Shown here one piece after another: positions 8,534-17,205 of a stretch of DNA of 52,354 nt. This stretch comes from Actinomadura sp. KC216. Its GTDB lineage: Bacteria; Actinomycetota; Actinomycetes; Streptosporangiales; Streptosporangiaceae. A program made the position numbers and the translations under genes. Numbering within the stretch: position 1 is the stretch's first letter; the number at the start of each line of letters is the position of its first letter. The notes under the pieces were generated by a model. It saw nothing but the letters and a program-made list of their open reading frames with translations, was not told the origin of the DNA and did not search any database. Location: NCBI RefSeq assembly GCF_004348535.1, contig NZ_SMJX01000017.1:1-52354 (forward strand), given 5' to 3'.

Positions 8534-9729
8534 TGCGGCCCCTGGACGCCCTGGCGAAGGTCTGCGGCGACGTACGGCCCGGTGAGCCCGCGGAGGGTGT
8601 GCTCGGTGTGGAGCCCGCCTTGGTCGCGGCGCCGGAAAGCGTGAACGAGGCCGCGGAGGTCATGCGCGTCGCGGCCGAGAACGGGCTGGCGGTCGTCCCG
8701 CGTGGGGCCGAAACCCGCCTCGACTGGGGCGCGCCCCCGGAACGGTGCGATCTGCTGGTCGACACCCACCGGCTGGACGGTCTCATCGAACATGCCGCAG
8801 GGGACCTTGTGGCGAAGGCAGAGGCGGGGCTGCCGATGGAGCGGCTCGCCGAGAAGCTCGCAGAACGCGGTCAGCGGCTCGCTCTAGACGTTCCCGTGCC
8901 CGGTTCCACTGTCGGCGGCACCATCGCCACGGGCGCTGCGGGCCCGCTTCGTTCGCTCTACGGAACGCCTCGGAGCCTGGTCATCGGGTTGACGATCGTC
9001 CGGGCGGACGGCCAGATCGCGCGGTCGGGCGGGAAGGTCGTCAAGAACGTCGCCGGGTATGACCTGGGACGGCTCTTCTCCGGCTCGTTCGGCACCCTCG
9101 GCCTCATCGTGGACGCGACGTTCCGCCTGCATCCCGTGCCCGCCGCCACCGCCTATGTGGTCTGCGCTGTGAGCGGGCCGGAGGACGCGCATGACGCCGT
9201 CCAGACCGTCCTTCACTGTGCGGTGGCGCCGAGCGCGGTGGAGTACATAGGCCCGGGAACGGTCGCGGTCCTTCTGGAAGGCGTCCCGGACGGTGTCGCC
9301 GCACGTGCTCGGCAGACTGCGGATCTGCTAGGCGAGAACGCCGAAATCACGGAAACCGCACCGGACGGCTGGGGACGCTACCCGGACGGCTCAACGCTCA
9401 TCGACATCAGCGCCCCGCCGCCCGCCCTCCGCGACCTCCTCGCCCTGCTCGGCCCGGACACCGCAGTAGCCTGGAGTGGAAGCGGGCACGGCTACGTCGG
9501 TCTTCCGTCAGAGTCGACACCGGACGAGGTGGCCGACGTCCTAGGACGGCTACGGAACGCCCTAGGCCGGCACCGTGGCGGCGCCGTCGTCCGCTACACG
9601 CCGGAGGAGGTGCGAAGCGAGATCGACCTGTGGGGCCCGGTTCCGGCGCTCGCGCTCATGCGGCGCGTGAAGGACCAGTTCGACCCGGATCACCGGCTGT
9701 CCCCGGGCCGCTTCGTGGGAGGAATCTGA
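8533..9729 (+). CDS. glcE: Glycolate oxidase FAD-binding subunit GlcE
   Basis: The product has 398 residues. It is the second flavoprotein subunit of glycolate dehydrogenase and has a PCMH FAD domain. Supporting segments are VVPRGAETRLDWG, LALDVPVPGSTVGGTIATGAAGP, GGKVVKNVAGYDLGRLFSGSFG and the C-terminal RVKDQFDPDHRLSPGRFVGG, all typical of GlcE. The start ATG at 8533 shares one base with the glcD stop, and the stop shares one base with the glcF start. Codon use is a little less GC-biased than in glcD (more A/T at third positions), but the gene is intact. Confidence 0.92.
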   Translation: MRPLDALAKVCGDVRPGEPAEGVLGVEPALVAAPESVNEAAEVMRVAAENGLAVVPRGAETRLDWGAPPERCDLLVDTHRLDGLIEHAAGDLVAKAEAGLPMERLAEKLAERGQRLALDVPVPGSTVGGTIATGAAGPLRSLYGTPRSLVIGLTIVRADGQIARSGGKVVKNVAGYDLGRLFSGSFGTLGLIVDATFRLHPVPAATAYVVCAVSGPEDAHDAVQTVLHCAVAPSAVEYIGPGTVAVLLEGVPDGVAARARQTADLLGENAEITETAPDGWGRYPDGSTLIDISAPPPALRDLLALLGPDTAVAWSGSGHGYVGLPSESTPDEVADVLGRLRNALGRHRGGAVVRYTPEEVRSEIDLWGPVPALALMRRVKDQFDPDHRLSPGRFVGGI

Positions 9730-11015
9730 TGGGCGCAGAGGACGACCTCCCGAATCTGCTGAGCGACTGCGTGCACTGCGGTTTCTGCCTGCCTACATGC
9801 CCGACGTACGTCCTGTGGGGCGAGGAGATGGACTCCCCCAGGGGCCGCATCCATCTCATGCAGCAGCATGTGGACGGAGCCCCGCTCAGCGACGCGATGG
9901 TGGAGCATTTCGACCGCTGCCTGGGCTGCATGGCGTGCGTGACGTCCTGCCCGTCCGGCGTGCAGTACGACCGGCTCATCGAGATGACCCGCGCCGACGT
10001 CGAGCGTGAGCACCCTCGTTCGCTGAAGGAACGTGCCATTCGGGAACTGGTCTTCCAGTTGTTCCCCTACAGGCGGCGGCTCCGTGCACTACGCGGGCCC
10101 TTGCGCGCCTACCAGAAATCGGGTCTGGAACGGCTCGTCCGGCGTAGTGGCCTTCTGGAACGCATCTCCCCCTCTGTGGCCGCGATGGAACGGCTTGCCC
10201 CGCCCCTGGGCAGGGCATCGAAACTGCCCGAACGGGTCGCGGCGCGTGGTGAGCGGCGGGCGACGGTCGGGATGCTGACCGGCTGCGTGCAGGCCGAGTT
10301 CTTCCCCGGCGTGAACGCGGCCACGGCGCGCGTCCTGGCGCTGGAGGGCTGCGACGTCGTCATCCCCAAGGAGCAGGGGTGCTGCGGCGCGCTGTCCATG
10401 CACTCCGGCCGCGAGGACGAGGCCCGCGCCTTCGCCCGCCGGACGATCCGGATGTTCGAGGCCGTCGACGTCATCGTGGTGAACTCCGCGGGCTGCGGGT
10501 CGGCGATGAAGGAGTACCGGGCGCTGCTCGCCGACGACCCGGCCTGGTCGGGACGCGCTGACGCGCTGTCGGCCAAGACCCGCGACTTCGCGGAGTTCCT
10601 CGCCGATCTCGGGCCGCGCGCGAAACGAGAACCCGTTCCGGTCACCGTCGCCTACCACGACGCATGCCACCTGGCGCACGCGCAGGGGATCCGCAGCCAG
10701 CCGCGGGAGCTGCTCGCCGCGATCCCCGAGCTGACCGTCCGCGAGATCGCCGAACCGGAGATCTGCTGCGGCTCCGCCGGGACCTACAACCTGTTCCAGC
10801 CGGAGGCCGCCGGAGAGCTCGGCGACCGCAAGGCGGTGAACGTGGACGCCACCCGGGCCGAACTACTGGTCGCCGCCAACCCCGGCTGCTCCATGCAGAT
10901 CGCCACCGCGCTGCGGCGGCGCGGCGCCGGCATCGCCGTGGCGCACACCGCGCAGGTGCTGGACGCCTCCCTGCGGGGCCTCGGTCGCGACGCCCTTCTC
11001 ACACGCGATTCGTAA
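9729..11015 (+). CDS. glcF: Glycolate oxidase iron-sulfur subunit GlcF
   Basis: The product has 428 residues. It passes electrons from the flavin subunits GlcD/GlcE to the respiratory chain. Two 4Fe-4S ferredoxin motifs are visible: Cys14-x2-Cys17-x2-Cys20-x3-Cys24-Pro and Cys64-x2-Cys67-x2-Cys70-x3-Cys74-Pro. Two CCG (heterodisulfide-reductase type) domains follow, with PKEQGCCGAL and EPEICCGSAGTYN. The start overlaps the glcE stop (TGATG). This gene ends the coupled glcDEF run, and no glycolate permease or GlcG follows. Together with AceB the product set can take glycolate to malate. Confidence 0.94.
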   Translation: MGAEDDLPNLLSDCVHCGFCLPTCPTYVLWGEEMDSPRGRIHLMQQHVDGAPLSDAMVEHFDRCLGCMACVTSCPSGVQYDRLIEMTRADVEREHPRSLKERAIRELVFQLFPYRRRLRALRGPLRAYQKSGLERLVRRSGLLERISPSVAAMERLAPPLGRASKLPERVAARGERRATVGMLTGCVQAEFFPGVNAATARVLALEGCDVVIPKEQGCCGALSMHSGREDEARAFARRTIRMFEAVDVIVVNSAGCGSAMKEYRALLADDPAWSGRADALSAKTRDFAEFLADLGPRAKREPVPVTVAYHDACHLAHAQGIRSQPRELLAAIPELTVREIAEPEICCGSAGTYNLFQPEAAGELGDRKAVNVDATRAELLVAANPGCSMQIATALRRRGAGIAVAHTAQVLDASLRGLGRDALLTRDS

Positions 11016-11124
11016 GCTCCTGACCTGGCGCATCGCCGATCTGGTCGTCCGGTATCGTGTCTGACTGCTTGAGACAGGACGCGCTTACTGAGCCCCTGAA
11101 CGGGCCCGAGGGAGCACGCAGACC

Positions 11125-11856
11125 ATGGCCACCAGCTATCGACCGAACCGTTCGCACCGCTCGCACCGCCGGAGAAAGAAGGGCAAGGCGGGAAGGCTCG
11201 GGCTCGCCGGGGCCCTCGCCGGAGCCGTGGGCATCGCCGCCGTGGCCGCCGGGATCGTCGTCCTCCGGCCGGACGGGGACTCCGGCGGGGATCCCGCCCG
11301 TCCGGCGTCCGCCGGTCAGGGCGGCGACGCGGGGGCGCAGGGCCCGTCCGTGCCCGCCCCGAGGGCCGGTCCCCCGATCGGCTTCATGACGCCGGAGGGC
11401 TACGGCTACAGCCTCGCCGCCGTCAGGGCGGGGACGGACAGGCGGCCGCTCGGCGGCACCGGGGCGCCGCCGTCCGGCACGACGTACGCCTACGCCGACT
11501 ACGTCCTCACCAACAGCCAGCGGCGGCCCGTCCTGCTGGACTATCCGGCCGATCTGTTCCTGCCGGAGGCGCAGGTCCCGGCGTCCACGCGGGAGCGGTG
11601 CATGCCGCAGCCCGGCATCCCGGACGACATGTGCACCCTCCCGAACAAGAGCATGATCACCGCCCGGGTCGGCGGGGCGAAGGCGCCCGTCGACGAGAAC
11701 GGCAGCCTGATGATCCCGGCGGGCGCCTCGTACGTGGTGCGGATCGCCACCGAGCTGCCGGTCGACGCGGACATCTCCACCGGCGACCTGCGGCTGTACG
11801 TGTGGAACGCGCGGTTCACCAACGACCGCAAGGGCGTCCAGCTCGCGTTTCCTTGA
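11125..11856 (+). CDS. Hypothetical membrane-anchored extracellular protein
   Basis: The product has 243 residues and I do not recognise the family. A very basic start (SHRSHRRRKKGKAGR) precedes one hydrophobic segment (about residues 28-47, LAGALAGAVGIAAVAAGIVVL) and a disordered Gly/Ala/Pro linker. A folded C-terminal part (about residues 90-243) follows, with two cysteines (RCMPQPGIPDDMCTLP) that could form a disulfide outside the cell. The positive-inside layout predicts a cytoplasmic N-terminus and an extracellular domain. The C-terminal part looks beta-rich (SYVVRIATELPVDADISTG, LRLYVWNARFTN). It stands alone, about 110 bases after glcF, and its stop is only 13 bases from that of the convergent ABC operon. 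Confidence 0.75.
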   Translation: MATSYRPNRSHRSHRRRKKGKAGRLGLAGALAGAVGIAAVAAGIVVLRPDGDSGGDPARPASAGQGGDAGAQGPSVPAPRAGPPIGFMTPEGYGYSLAAVRAGTDRRPLGGTGAPPSGTTYAYADYVLTNSQRRPVLLDYPADLFLPEAQVPASTRERCMPQPGIPDDMCTLPNKSMITARVGGAKAPVDENGSLMIPAGASYVVRIATELPVDADISTGDLRLYVWNARFTNDRKGVQLAFP

Positions 11857-11869
11857 GCGTGGTCTTGGA

Positions 11870-13549
11870 TTATCGGGGTGTCGTGAACCCGATGTCCTGG
11901 TAGGCGGGCTCGAAGAAGCCGCAAGCGCCCATGTTGGCCAATCCCGCGCGGGTGGCGACGAGCTGGGGACGCTGGTACAGCGGCAGGACCGATGCTTGTT
12001 GCCAGATGAGCCGATCGGTTCTGTTCACGAGAGCGTGAATTCTCCCAGGGTCGACCTCGGCAATGGCGCGATCCATGGCGGCGTCTATGGCCACTGTGCC
12101 GATACGGGAGAAATTCTGCTGGACGCGGTCGCCGTGGGGGCGGGCGAAGACCGCCTGCATGGGCGACACCGGGAAGGGCGTGCCGAGCCAGGAGAACGGG
12201 ACGATGTCGAAGTTCCCGGGCGCGACGTACCGGTCGAACGCGTCGTCGGCGGGCACCGGAACGATGTCCACGCGGATACCGACGCGTTCGAGCAGGGCGC
12301 GGGTCAGTTCCCCTTCCCGTTTGCCGATCGGAACTCCGGACGGGACGACGAAGCGCAGGGAAAGCGTCCGTCCTGCTTTGGTCCGGTACTTGCCCTGACC
12401 TGGTGGGAGCTTCCAGCCTGCCTCGTCCAGGAGTTGTCTGGCGCGGGCCGGGTCATATCTTCCGAGGTCCCCGGAGTTGTCCTGGTAGCCGTCCTGGGTG
12501 TTGACGTAGAAATGGTTGCCGAGCGTCTGTACGGGCACCCCGAGCCCGGAAAGGTCGGCTCTGGCGATGGTGCGACGGTCGATGCCGAGCATGACGGCCC
12601 GCCGCACCCGCACGTCGGACAGGACGGGGCTTGTCGCGTTGAGCGTGAAATGCCGCCAGTCCGGACCGCCCGCCCGGCGTATTGCGGCCCCTGGAATTTC
12701 CTGGACGCGTTTCAGGGCGCCCGCGTCGAGGCCGATGTCCATCAGGTCGATCTCGTCGTTGGCGAACGCGCCGGGCATCGCGCTGGTGTCCATGGCGCGG
12801 TAGACGATCCGGTCGAGTTTGGCGGGAGCGCCCCACCAGGCGGGGTCGCGGACGACGGTGAGGGTCTTGGCCGTCCGGTCGATTCCCTGGATCTTGAACG
12901 GGCCAGACGTGACAGGCAGGCGATTCAACCAGCCGGTGTTGAACGCGCGTGGCGTGGAGTAGGCGGTGGCCGGGTAGAGCGGGCTGAACAGGCTGCGCCA
13001 ATCCGCATACGTCCCGTCGAAAGTCACTTTTACGGTGTGTGCGTCTGCACCTTGTTGGATGCGCTTGATTCGGCTGTAGCCGGTGATGGTGGAGACCTCG
13101 TATCGCGTGTCACGTCCAGAGAGCGCGTGCGCCTGCGCGACGAAGTCGGCTCGTCCGATGGGTCGGCCGTCCGACCACTTGGCCTTCGGGTTGAGCCGGT
13201 AGATGACCGTCTGACCGTGCTTCGTGCGCCTCAACGTCGCCGACCGGAGATATTCGGGGACGGGACGCGGCACGGCCTTCGCGTCGGGCCGCATCAAATA
13301 CGGCAGGACGCCCTGAATGACGTGCTCAACCGCTCCCTTGGTGCCGTTGACGTGGTTGAAGTTCCATTGGGTTGGGAACTCCGGCAGTGGCCAGCGAAGC
13401 GTCCCTCCGTCCATGACACGGTCACGCGGGGTCGGATTGACATCGGACGCTGGCAGCCGACCGGACGCCGTTTGGCTGAACGACTCCCCCGTCGCACTGC
13501 AGCCACCCACGGCCAGCAACAACATGACGCAAACGAGGACGCGTTTCAT
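11870..13549 (-). CDS. Peptide/nickel-type ABC transporter substrate-binding lipoprotein (SBP family 5)
   Basis: The product has 559 residues. The signal peptide ends in a lipobox (AVGGC, Cys17), so the protein is an extracellular lipoprotein. Typical SBP_bac_5 features are RLNPKAKWSDGRPIGRADFV, the DEIDLMDIGLDA region, RVRRAVMLGIDRRTIARA and the C-terminal part that closes the pocket. The usual ligands are oligopeptides, but other solutes are known, so specificity is open. It is the last gene of the four-gene operon; its ATG overlaps the stop of the ATPase gene (ATGA). A DppA/OppA-like function is the simplest assignment. Confidence 0.92.
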   Translation of the reverse strand: MKRVLVCVMLLLAVGGCSATGESFSQTASGRLPASDVNPTPRDRVMDGGTLRWPLPEFPTQWNFNHVNGTKGAVEHVIQGVLPYLMRPDAKAVPRPVPEYLRSATLRRTKHGQTVIYRLNPKAKWSDGRPIGRADFVAQAHALSGRDTRYEVSTITGYSRIKRIQQGADAHTVKVTFDGTYADWRSLFSPLYPATAYSTPRAFNTGWLNRLPVTSGPFKIQGIDRTAKTLTVVRDPAWWGAPAKLDRIVYRAMDTSAMPGAFANDEIDLMDIGLDAGALKRVQEIPGAAIRRAGGPDWRHFTLNATSPVLSDVRVRRAVMLGIDRRTIARADLSGLGVPVQTLGNHFYVNTQDGYQDNSGDLGRYDPARARQLLDEAGWKLPPGQGKYRTKAGRTLSLRFVVPSGVPIGKREGELTRALLERVGIRVDIVPVPADDAFDRYVAPGNFDIVPFSWLGTPFPVSPMQAVFARPHGDRVQQNFSRIGTVAIDAAMDRAIAEVDPGRIHALVNRTDRLIWQQASVLPLYQRPQLVATRAGLANMGACGFFEPAYQDIGFTTPR

Positions 13550-15324
13550 GGTCGGGCCTTAGCTTCGACAAGTGGGTGGTGGCAGGCGACCGCCTGATCG
13601 GCGTCGTCCCCTGGCCGCAGCGGACGGGACACCGGTTCGTGTTCCTCGCACAGACGCCTGCCGACGGCGGTCAGCGTGGCGTAGCGCGGACACCGGGAAC
13701 GGAATCGGCATCCAGGAGAAGGAGACGCCGGGTCAGGCGGTTCTCCCTGGAGAAGGACAGGCCGGCGACGCCGCTCCAGAACCGGATCCGGCAACGGGAC
13801 CGCATCGAGCAGCGCGCGCGTGTACGGGTGGGCTGGGGCGCCGTAGACGTCCACCACCGAACCGATCTCCACGATCCGGCCCATATACATGACGGCGACC
13901 CGATCCGCGATTCGGTGGACGACGGCCAAGTCATGTGCGACGAACAGGTAAGCCAGACCGAGCCGCTCACGCAGTTTCTCCAGCAGCGCCATGACATCGG
14001 CCTGAACTGACACGTCCAAGGCCGCTAATGGCTCGTCCAGGAGCAGTAGACGCGGCTCCAACGCCAAGGCTCTGGCGATGCCCACGCGCTGCGCCTCCCC
14101 GCCTGAGAGACCGTGCGGGAATCGCCGAGCATGCTCAGGCCCCAGCCCCACCATTTCCAGTAGCTCTTCGACGCGTCCACCGACCCTGGACGTCGCCACA
14201 CCATGCGTGGTCAGCGGTTCGGCAAGGATGGATGCCACACGCATTCGCGGATTGAGGGACGCGTACGGGTCCTGAAACACGACCTGGACATCGCGCCCAC
14301 CCTGCGGGCTCGACAGCCGCAGCCGCAGGATCTCCATCAGGGTCGTGGTCTTGCCGCTTCCCGATTCGCCCACCAGCGCTAGGGTCTCGCCCTCGCGGAC
14401 GTCGAAGCCGACACCGTCCAAGGCCCGGATCGTCCCGGCCCGGCGGCGCAGCAAGGAGCCCTTGTAGAGCGGGTAGTGGCGGACGAGACCGTCCACCTCC
14501 AGCACAACGGGTCGCCTAGAGCGCTCAACCCCCGCCCTAGGAACAGACGGCTCCCCGATACGCGGAACCGACCGCAGCAGGGCCGCCGTGTAGGGCGTGA
14601 CCGGCCGCCGGTAGATACGCTCCACCGGCCCTTGCTCGACGGCGCGTCCGGCATGCATCACCATCACTCGGTCGGCGAATCCGGCGACGACGCCCATGTC
14701 ATGGCTGATCAGCACGATCGCCGCGCCGGTGGCGTCCTGGGCGGCCCGCAGCACGTCCAGGACCTGCGCCTGGACGGTCGCGTCGAGCGCGGTCGTCGGC
14801 TCGTCCGCGATCAGCACGGCGGGTTCGTTCGCGATCGCCATGGCGATCATCACGCGCTGCCGCATCCCGCCGGACAGCTCGTGCGGGTACGCGCGGGCCA
14901 GCCGAGTCGCGCCCGGAAGGCCGACCAGCTCCAGCAGCTCGACGGCCCGCGCACGCGCCACCGCGCGCGTGCCCCTGGAGTGGATCAGGACGGTCTCGGC
15001 GATCTGGTCGCCGACCGTGCGGACGGGCGTGAGCGCCGACAGCGGATCCTGGAAGATCATCGACAGGTCGTTGCCGCGTATCCGGGAGAGTTCGGCGTCA
15101 GACCGTCCGGTCAGCTCGTCGCCGCGCAGCCGCACCGACCCGGCCACGTGGGCGCTGTCCGGCAGGAGCCCCATCAGCGCGAGCGCGAGGGCCGTCTTCC
15201 CCGACCCCGACTCGCCGACGATTCCGAGCGCCTCACCCGCGCCGACCGTGAAACTCACGTCCCGAACGGCGTGCACGTCCCGCGCGTAGCGAACCGTCAG
15301 ATCCGTGACCCGCAGGACGGTCAA
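13546..15324 (-). CDS. Fused dipeptide-type ABC transporter ATP-binding protein (DppD-DppF fusion)
   Basis: The product has 592 residues and two nucleotide-binding domains in one chain. The first has GESGSGKTAL, LSGGMRQRV and VLIADEPTTALD. The second has GESGSGKTT, LSGGEAQRV and LLLDEPLAALD. The C-terminal OppD/F extension carries the Cys-containing GCRFRSRCPRYAT motif. It powers the import driven by the two permeases upstream. I place the start at a TTG (15322-15324) because GGGAGG lies about 7 bases before it and the codon overlaps the permease stop (TTGA); no ATG or GTG fits. Upstream codons in this frame belong to the permease region. Confidence 0.9.
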   Translation of the reverse strand: MTVLRVTDLTVRYARDVHAVRDVSFTVGAGEALGIVGESGSGKTALALALMGLLPDSAHVAGSVRLRGDELTGRSDAELSRIRGNDLSMIFQDPLSALTPVRTVGDQIAETVLIHSRGTRAVARARAVELLELVGLPGATRLARAYPHELSGGMRQRVMIAMAIANEPAVLIADEPTTALDATVQAQVLDVLRAAQDATGAAIVLISHDMGVVAGFADRVMVMHAGRAVEQGPVERIYRRPVTPYTAALLRSVPRIGEPSVPRAGVERSRRPVVLEVDGLVRHYPLYKGSLLRRRAGTIRALDGVGFDVREGETLALVGESGSGKTTTLMEILRLRLSSPQGGRDVQVVFQDPYASLNPRMRVASILAEPLTTHGVATSRVGGRVEELLEMVGLGPEHARRFPHGLSGGEAQRVGIARALALEPRLLLLDEPLAALDVSVQADVMALLEKLRERLGLAYLFVAHDLAVVHRIADRVAVMYMGRIVEIGSVVDVYGAPAHPYTRALLDAVPLPDPVLERRRRPVLLQGEPPDPASPSPGCRFRSRCPRYATLTAVGRRLCEEHEPVSRPLRPGDDADQAVACHHPLVEAKARP

Positions 15325-16142
15325 CGAGCACCTCCCGAGGCGGGGTCGAGGACGTCGCGCAGACCGTCGCCCAGCAGGTTCACCGCCAGAACGATGAGGA
15401 CCAGCAGCCCGGCGGCGAACCCGAACGGCAGCGGGTAGGCGGTCGCGGCGCCGTGTCCGTCGGCGATCAACGTGCCGAGCGACACGTCCGGCGGGCGGAC
15501 GCCGAGCCCGAGATACGACAGCCCGCTCTCCGCGACGATCGCGACGCCGACATTGAGGCTCGCGTCCACGGCCAGCAGCGACGCGAGCTGCGGCAGGACG
15601 TGCCGGACGATCACGCGCGGCGCGCCCACGCCCAGGAACCGGGCGGCCAGCACGTACTCGCGGTCGCGCAGCGAGGCGGTCACCGCCCGCACCATCCGCG
15701 CTGTGATCATCCACATGAGCGCGGCGAGCAGCGGCACGAGCACGGGCGCGCCCCCGTCCAGGCGAGGGGCCAGCAGGACGACGATCAGGAAGGGCGGCAG
15801 GGCGAGCAGCAGGTCGACGCCCCACATCAGGGTCCGGTCGAGGCGTCCGCCCGCGTATCCGGCGGCGGTCCCGACGACGGCGGCGACGCCGGTCGAGATC
15901 ACCGCGACGGCGAGGCCGATGAGCAGCGATGTCCGCGCTCCGCGCAGGGTGACGGCGAAGACGTCACGGCCGCTCTCCGTCGTGCCGAGCCAGTGCTCCG
16001 CGGACGGCCCCGCCCGGAAAGCCGCGAAGTCCGTGTCGTCCCAGCTCCACGGCGCCACGACCGGCCCGGCGAACACCAGCACGAACACCAGGGCCAGCAG
16101 GACGAGCCCGGCGACGACCCGCCGGCTCCGGATCACGCTCAC
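15321..16142 (-). CDS. Peptide-type ABC transporter permease (DppC-like)
   Basis: The product has 273 residues and is the second membrane subunit. It starts with a transmembrane helix (VVAGLVLLALVFVLVFAGPVVAPW), then the DppC-family block HWLGTTESGRDVF. It has about six membrane segments and the coupling-helix motif EYVLAARFLGVGAPRVIVRHVLP, which contacts the ATPase. The GTG start at 16142 overlaps the stop of the upstream permease (GTGA). The stop overlaps the TTG start of the ATPase gene. Confidence 0.92.
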   Translation of the reverse strand: MSVIRSRRVVAGLVLLALVFVLVFAGPVVAPWSWDDTDFAAFRAGPSAEHWLGTTESGRDVFAVTLRGARTSLLIGLAVAVISTGVAAVVGTAAGYAGGRLDRTLMWGVDLLLALPPFLIVVLLAPRLDGGAPVLVPLLAALMWMITARMVRAVTASLRDREYVLAARFLGVGAPRVIVRHVLPQLASLLAVDASLNVGVAIVAESGLSYLGLGVRPPDVSLGTLIADGHGAATAYPLPFGFAAGLLVLIVLAVNLLGDGLRDVLDPASGGAR

Positions 16143-17128
16143 GCCGTGGCCGCCCGGATGCGCGGGTCGAGTACCCCCTGCAGAACGTCCGCCATCAGCC
16201 CGGCCAGGACGACCCCGCACACCGCGACGCAGACGATCGCCGCGACCGCGTTGACGTCGCCGCGCGCGATGGAGTCGACGAGCCACTCCCCGGCCCCATG
16301 CCAGCCGAAGGTCTTCTCGCTGTAGATGCCGCCGAGGAGCAGCACACCGAAGGCATAGACGAAATACGTCGTCACCGGAGTCAAGGCAGTGCGCAGCCCG
16401 TGCCGCAAGAGCGCGCTACGACGTCGCAGCCCTCTAGCCCGTGCAGTGCGCACGTAGTCGGCGTGCAGAACGTCCAGCATCGTGGCGCGCTGGTAGCGGC
16501 AGTAGACGCCGAGCTGTGCGAGCGCGATCGTGACCGTCGGCAGCAGCAGATGCCTGGCCCTGTCGGCGAGCCCGCCAAGGACCCCATGGGACGCACCGAC
16601 CGTGGACTCCCCGACCCAGACGAAGACCCGGACGCCCCCAACGCCATTCACCTTGCTCGCCGCGATCTGTAGCAACACTGCTGAGACGAACACCGGCACG
16701 GCAACCAATAGATACGAGCCGAGGCAGATGAGTCTGTCGGCCGTCCGTCCGCGCTGCACTGCCGCGTAAGCGCCCAGAAGAACGCCCAAGACGCTCCCTA
16801 GGACGGCACCCGGGACCAGCAGCCGGAAGCTCACCCCGAGCCGTCGCCATAACTCGGCGTTGACCGCTTCGCCGTCCCACGTCCGGCCGAAGTCACCGCG
16901 GACGACGCCCGCCGCCCAGGTCAGGTACCGGTCCGCCAGAGGCGTCCGGTCATTCAGGTTGAGGGCGGTGAGCCGGGCGTCGACCACGGCCTCGGGCGGA
17001 CGGGGCGCCCTTCCTTCCAATCCGGCGCGCGGATCGAGCGCGGCGGCGGCGAGCACATAGGCGAGGCTCATTGCCAGAACGGCCAGGACCAGCCGGGTTA
17101 CCAGCCGCCGCAGCAGGAACGCCGCCAT
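16139..17128 (-). CDS. Peptide-type ABC transporter permease (DppB-like)
   Basis: The product has 329 residues and is the first gene of the importer operon. It shows the N-terminal helix LVLAVLAMSLAYVLAAAAL, the periplasmic loop typical of DppB (LADRYLTWAAGVVRGDFGRTW) and six membrane segments. The EAA-type loop is YVRTARARGLRRRSALLRHGLRTALTPV. I prefer the ATG at 17128 because AAGGGAAG lies just upstream; a longer reading starts 6 codons earlier. The subunit order is permease, permease, fused ATPase, binding protein, all with 4-base overlaps, so stoichiometry is probably set by translational coupling. Confidence 0.92.
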   Translation of the reverse strand: MAAFLLRRLVTRLVLAVLAMSLAYVLAAAALDPRAGLEGRAPRPPEAVVDARLTALNLNDRTPLADRYLTWAAGVVRGDFGRTWDGEAVNAELWRRLGVSFRLLVPGAVLGSVLGVLLGAYAAVQRGRTADRLICLGSYLLVAVPVFVSAVLLQIAASKVNGVGGVRVFVWVGESTVGASHGVLGGLADRARHLLLPTVTIALAQLGVYCRYQRATMLDVLHADYVRTARARGLRRRSALLRHGLRTALTPVTTYFVYAFGVLLLGGIYSEKTFGWHGAGEWLVDSIARGDVNAVAAIVCVAVCGVVLAGLMADVLQGVLDPRIRAATA

Positions 17129-17205
17129 GTCTTCCCTTCGGACCACCCAGGAGAATCACAGAATGCTACTGAGCGATCACACACTGCGCGGGAAAACGGC
17201 AGATG

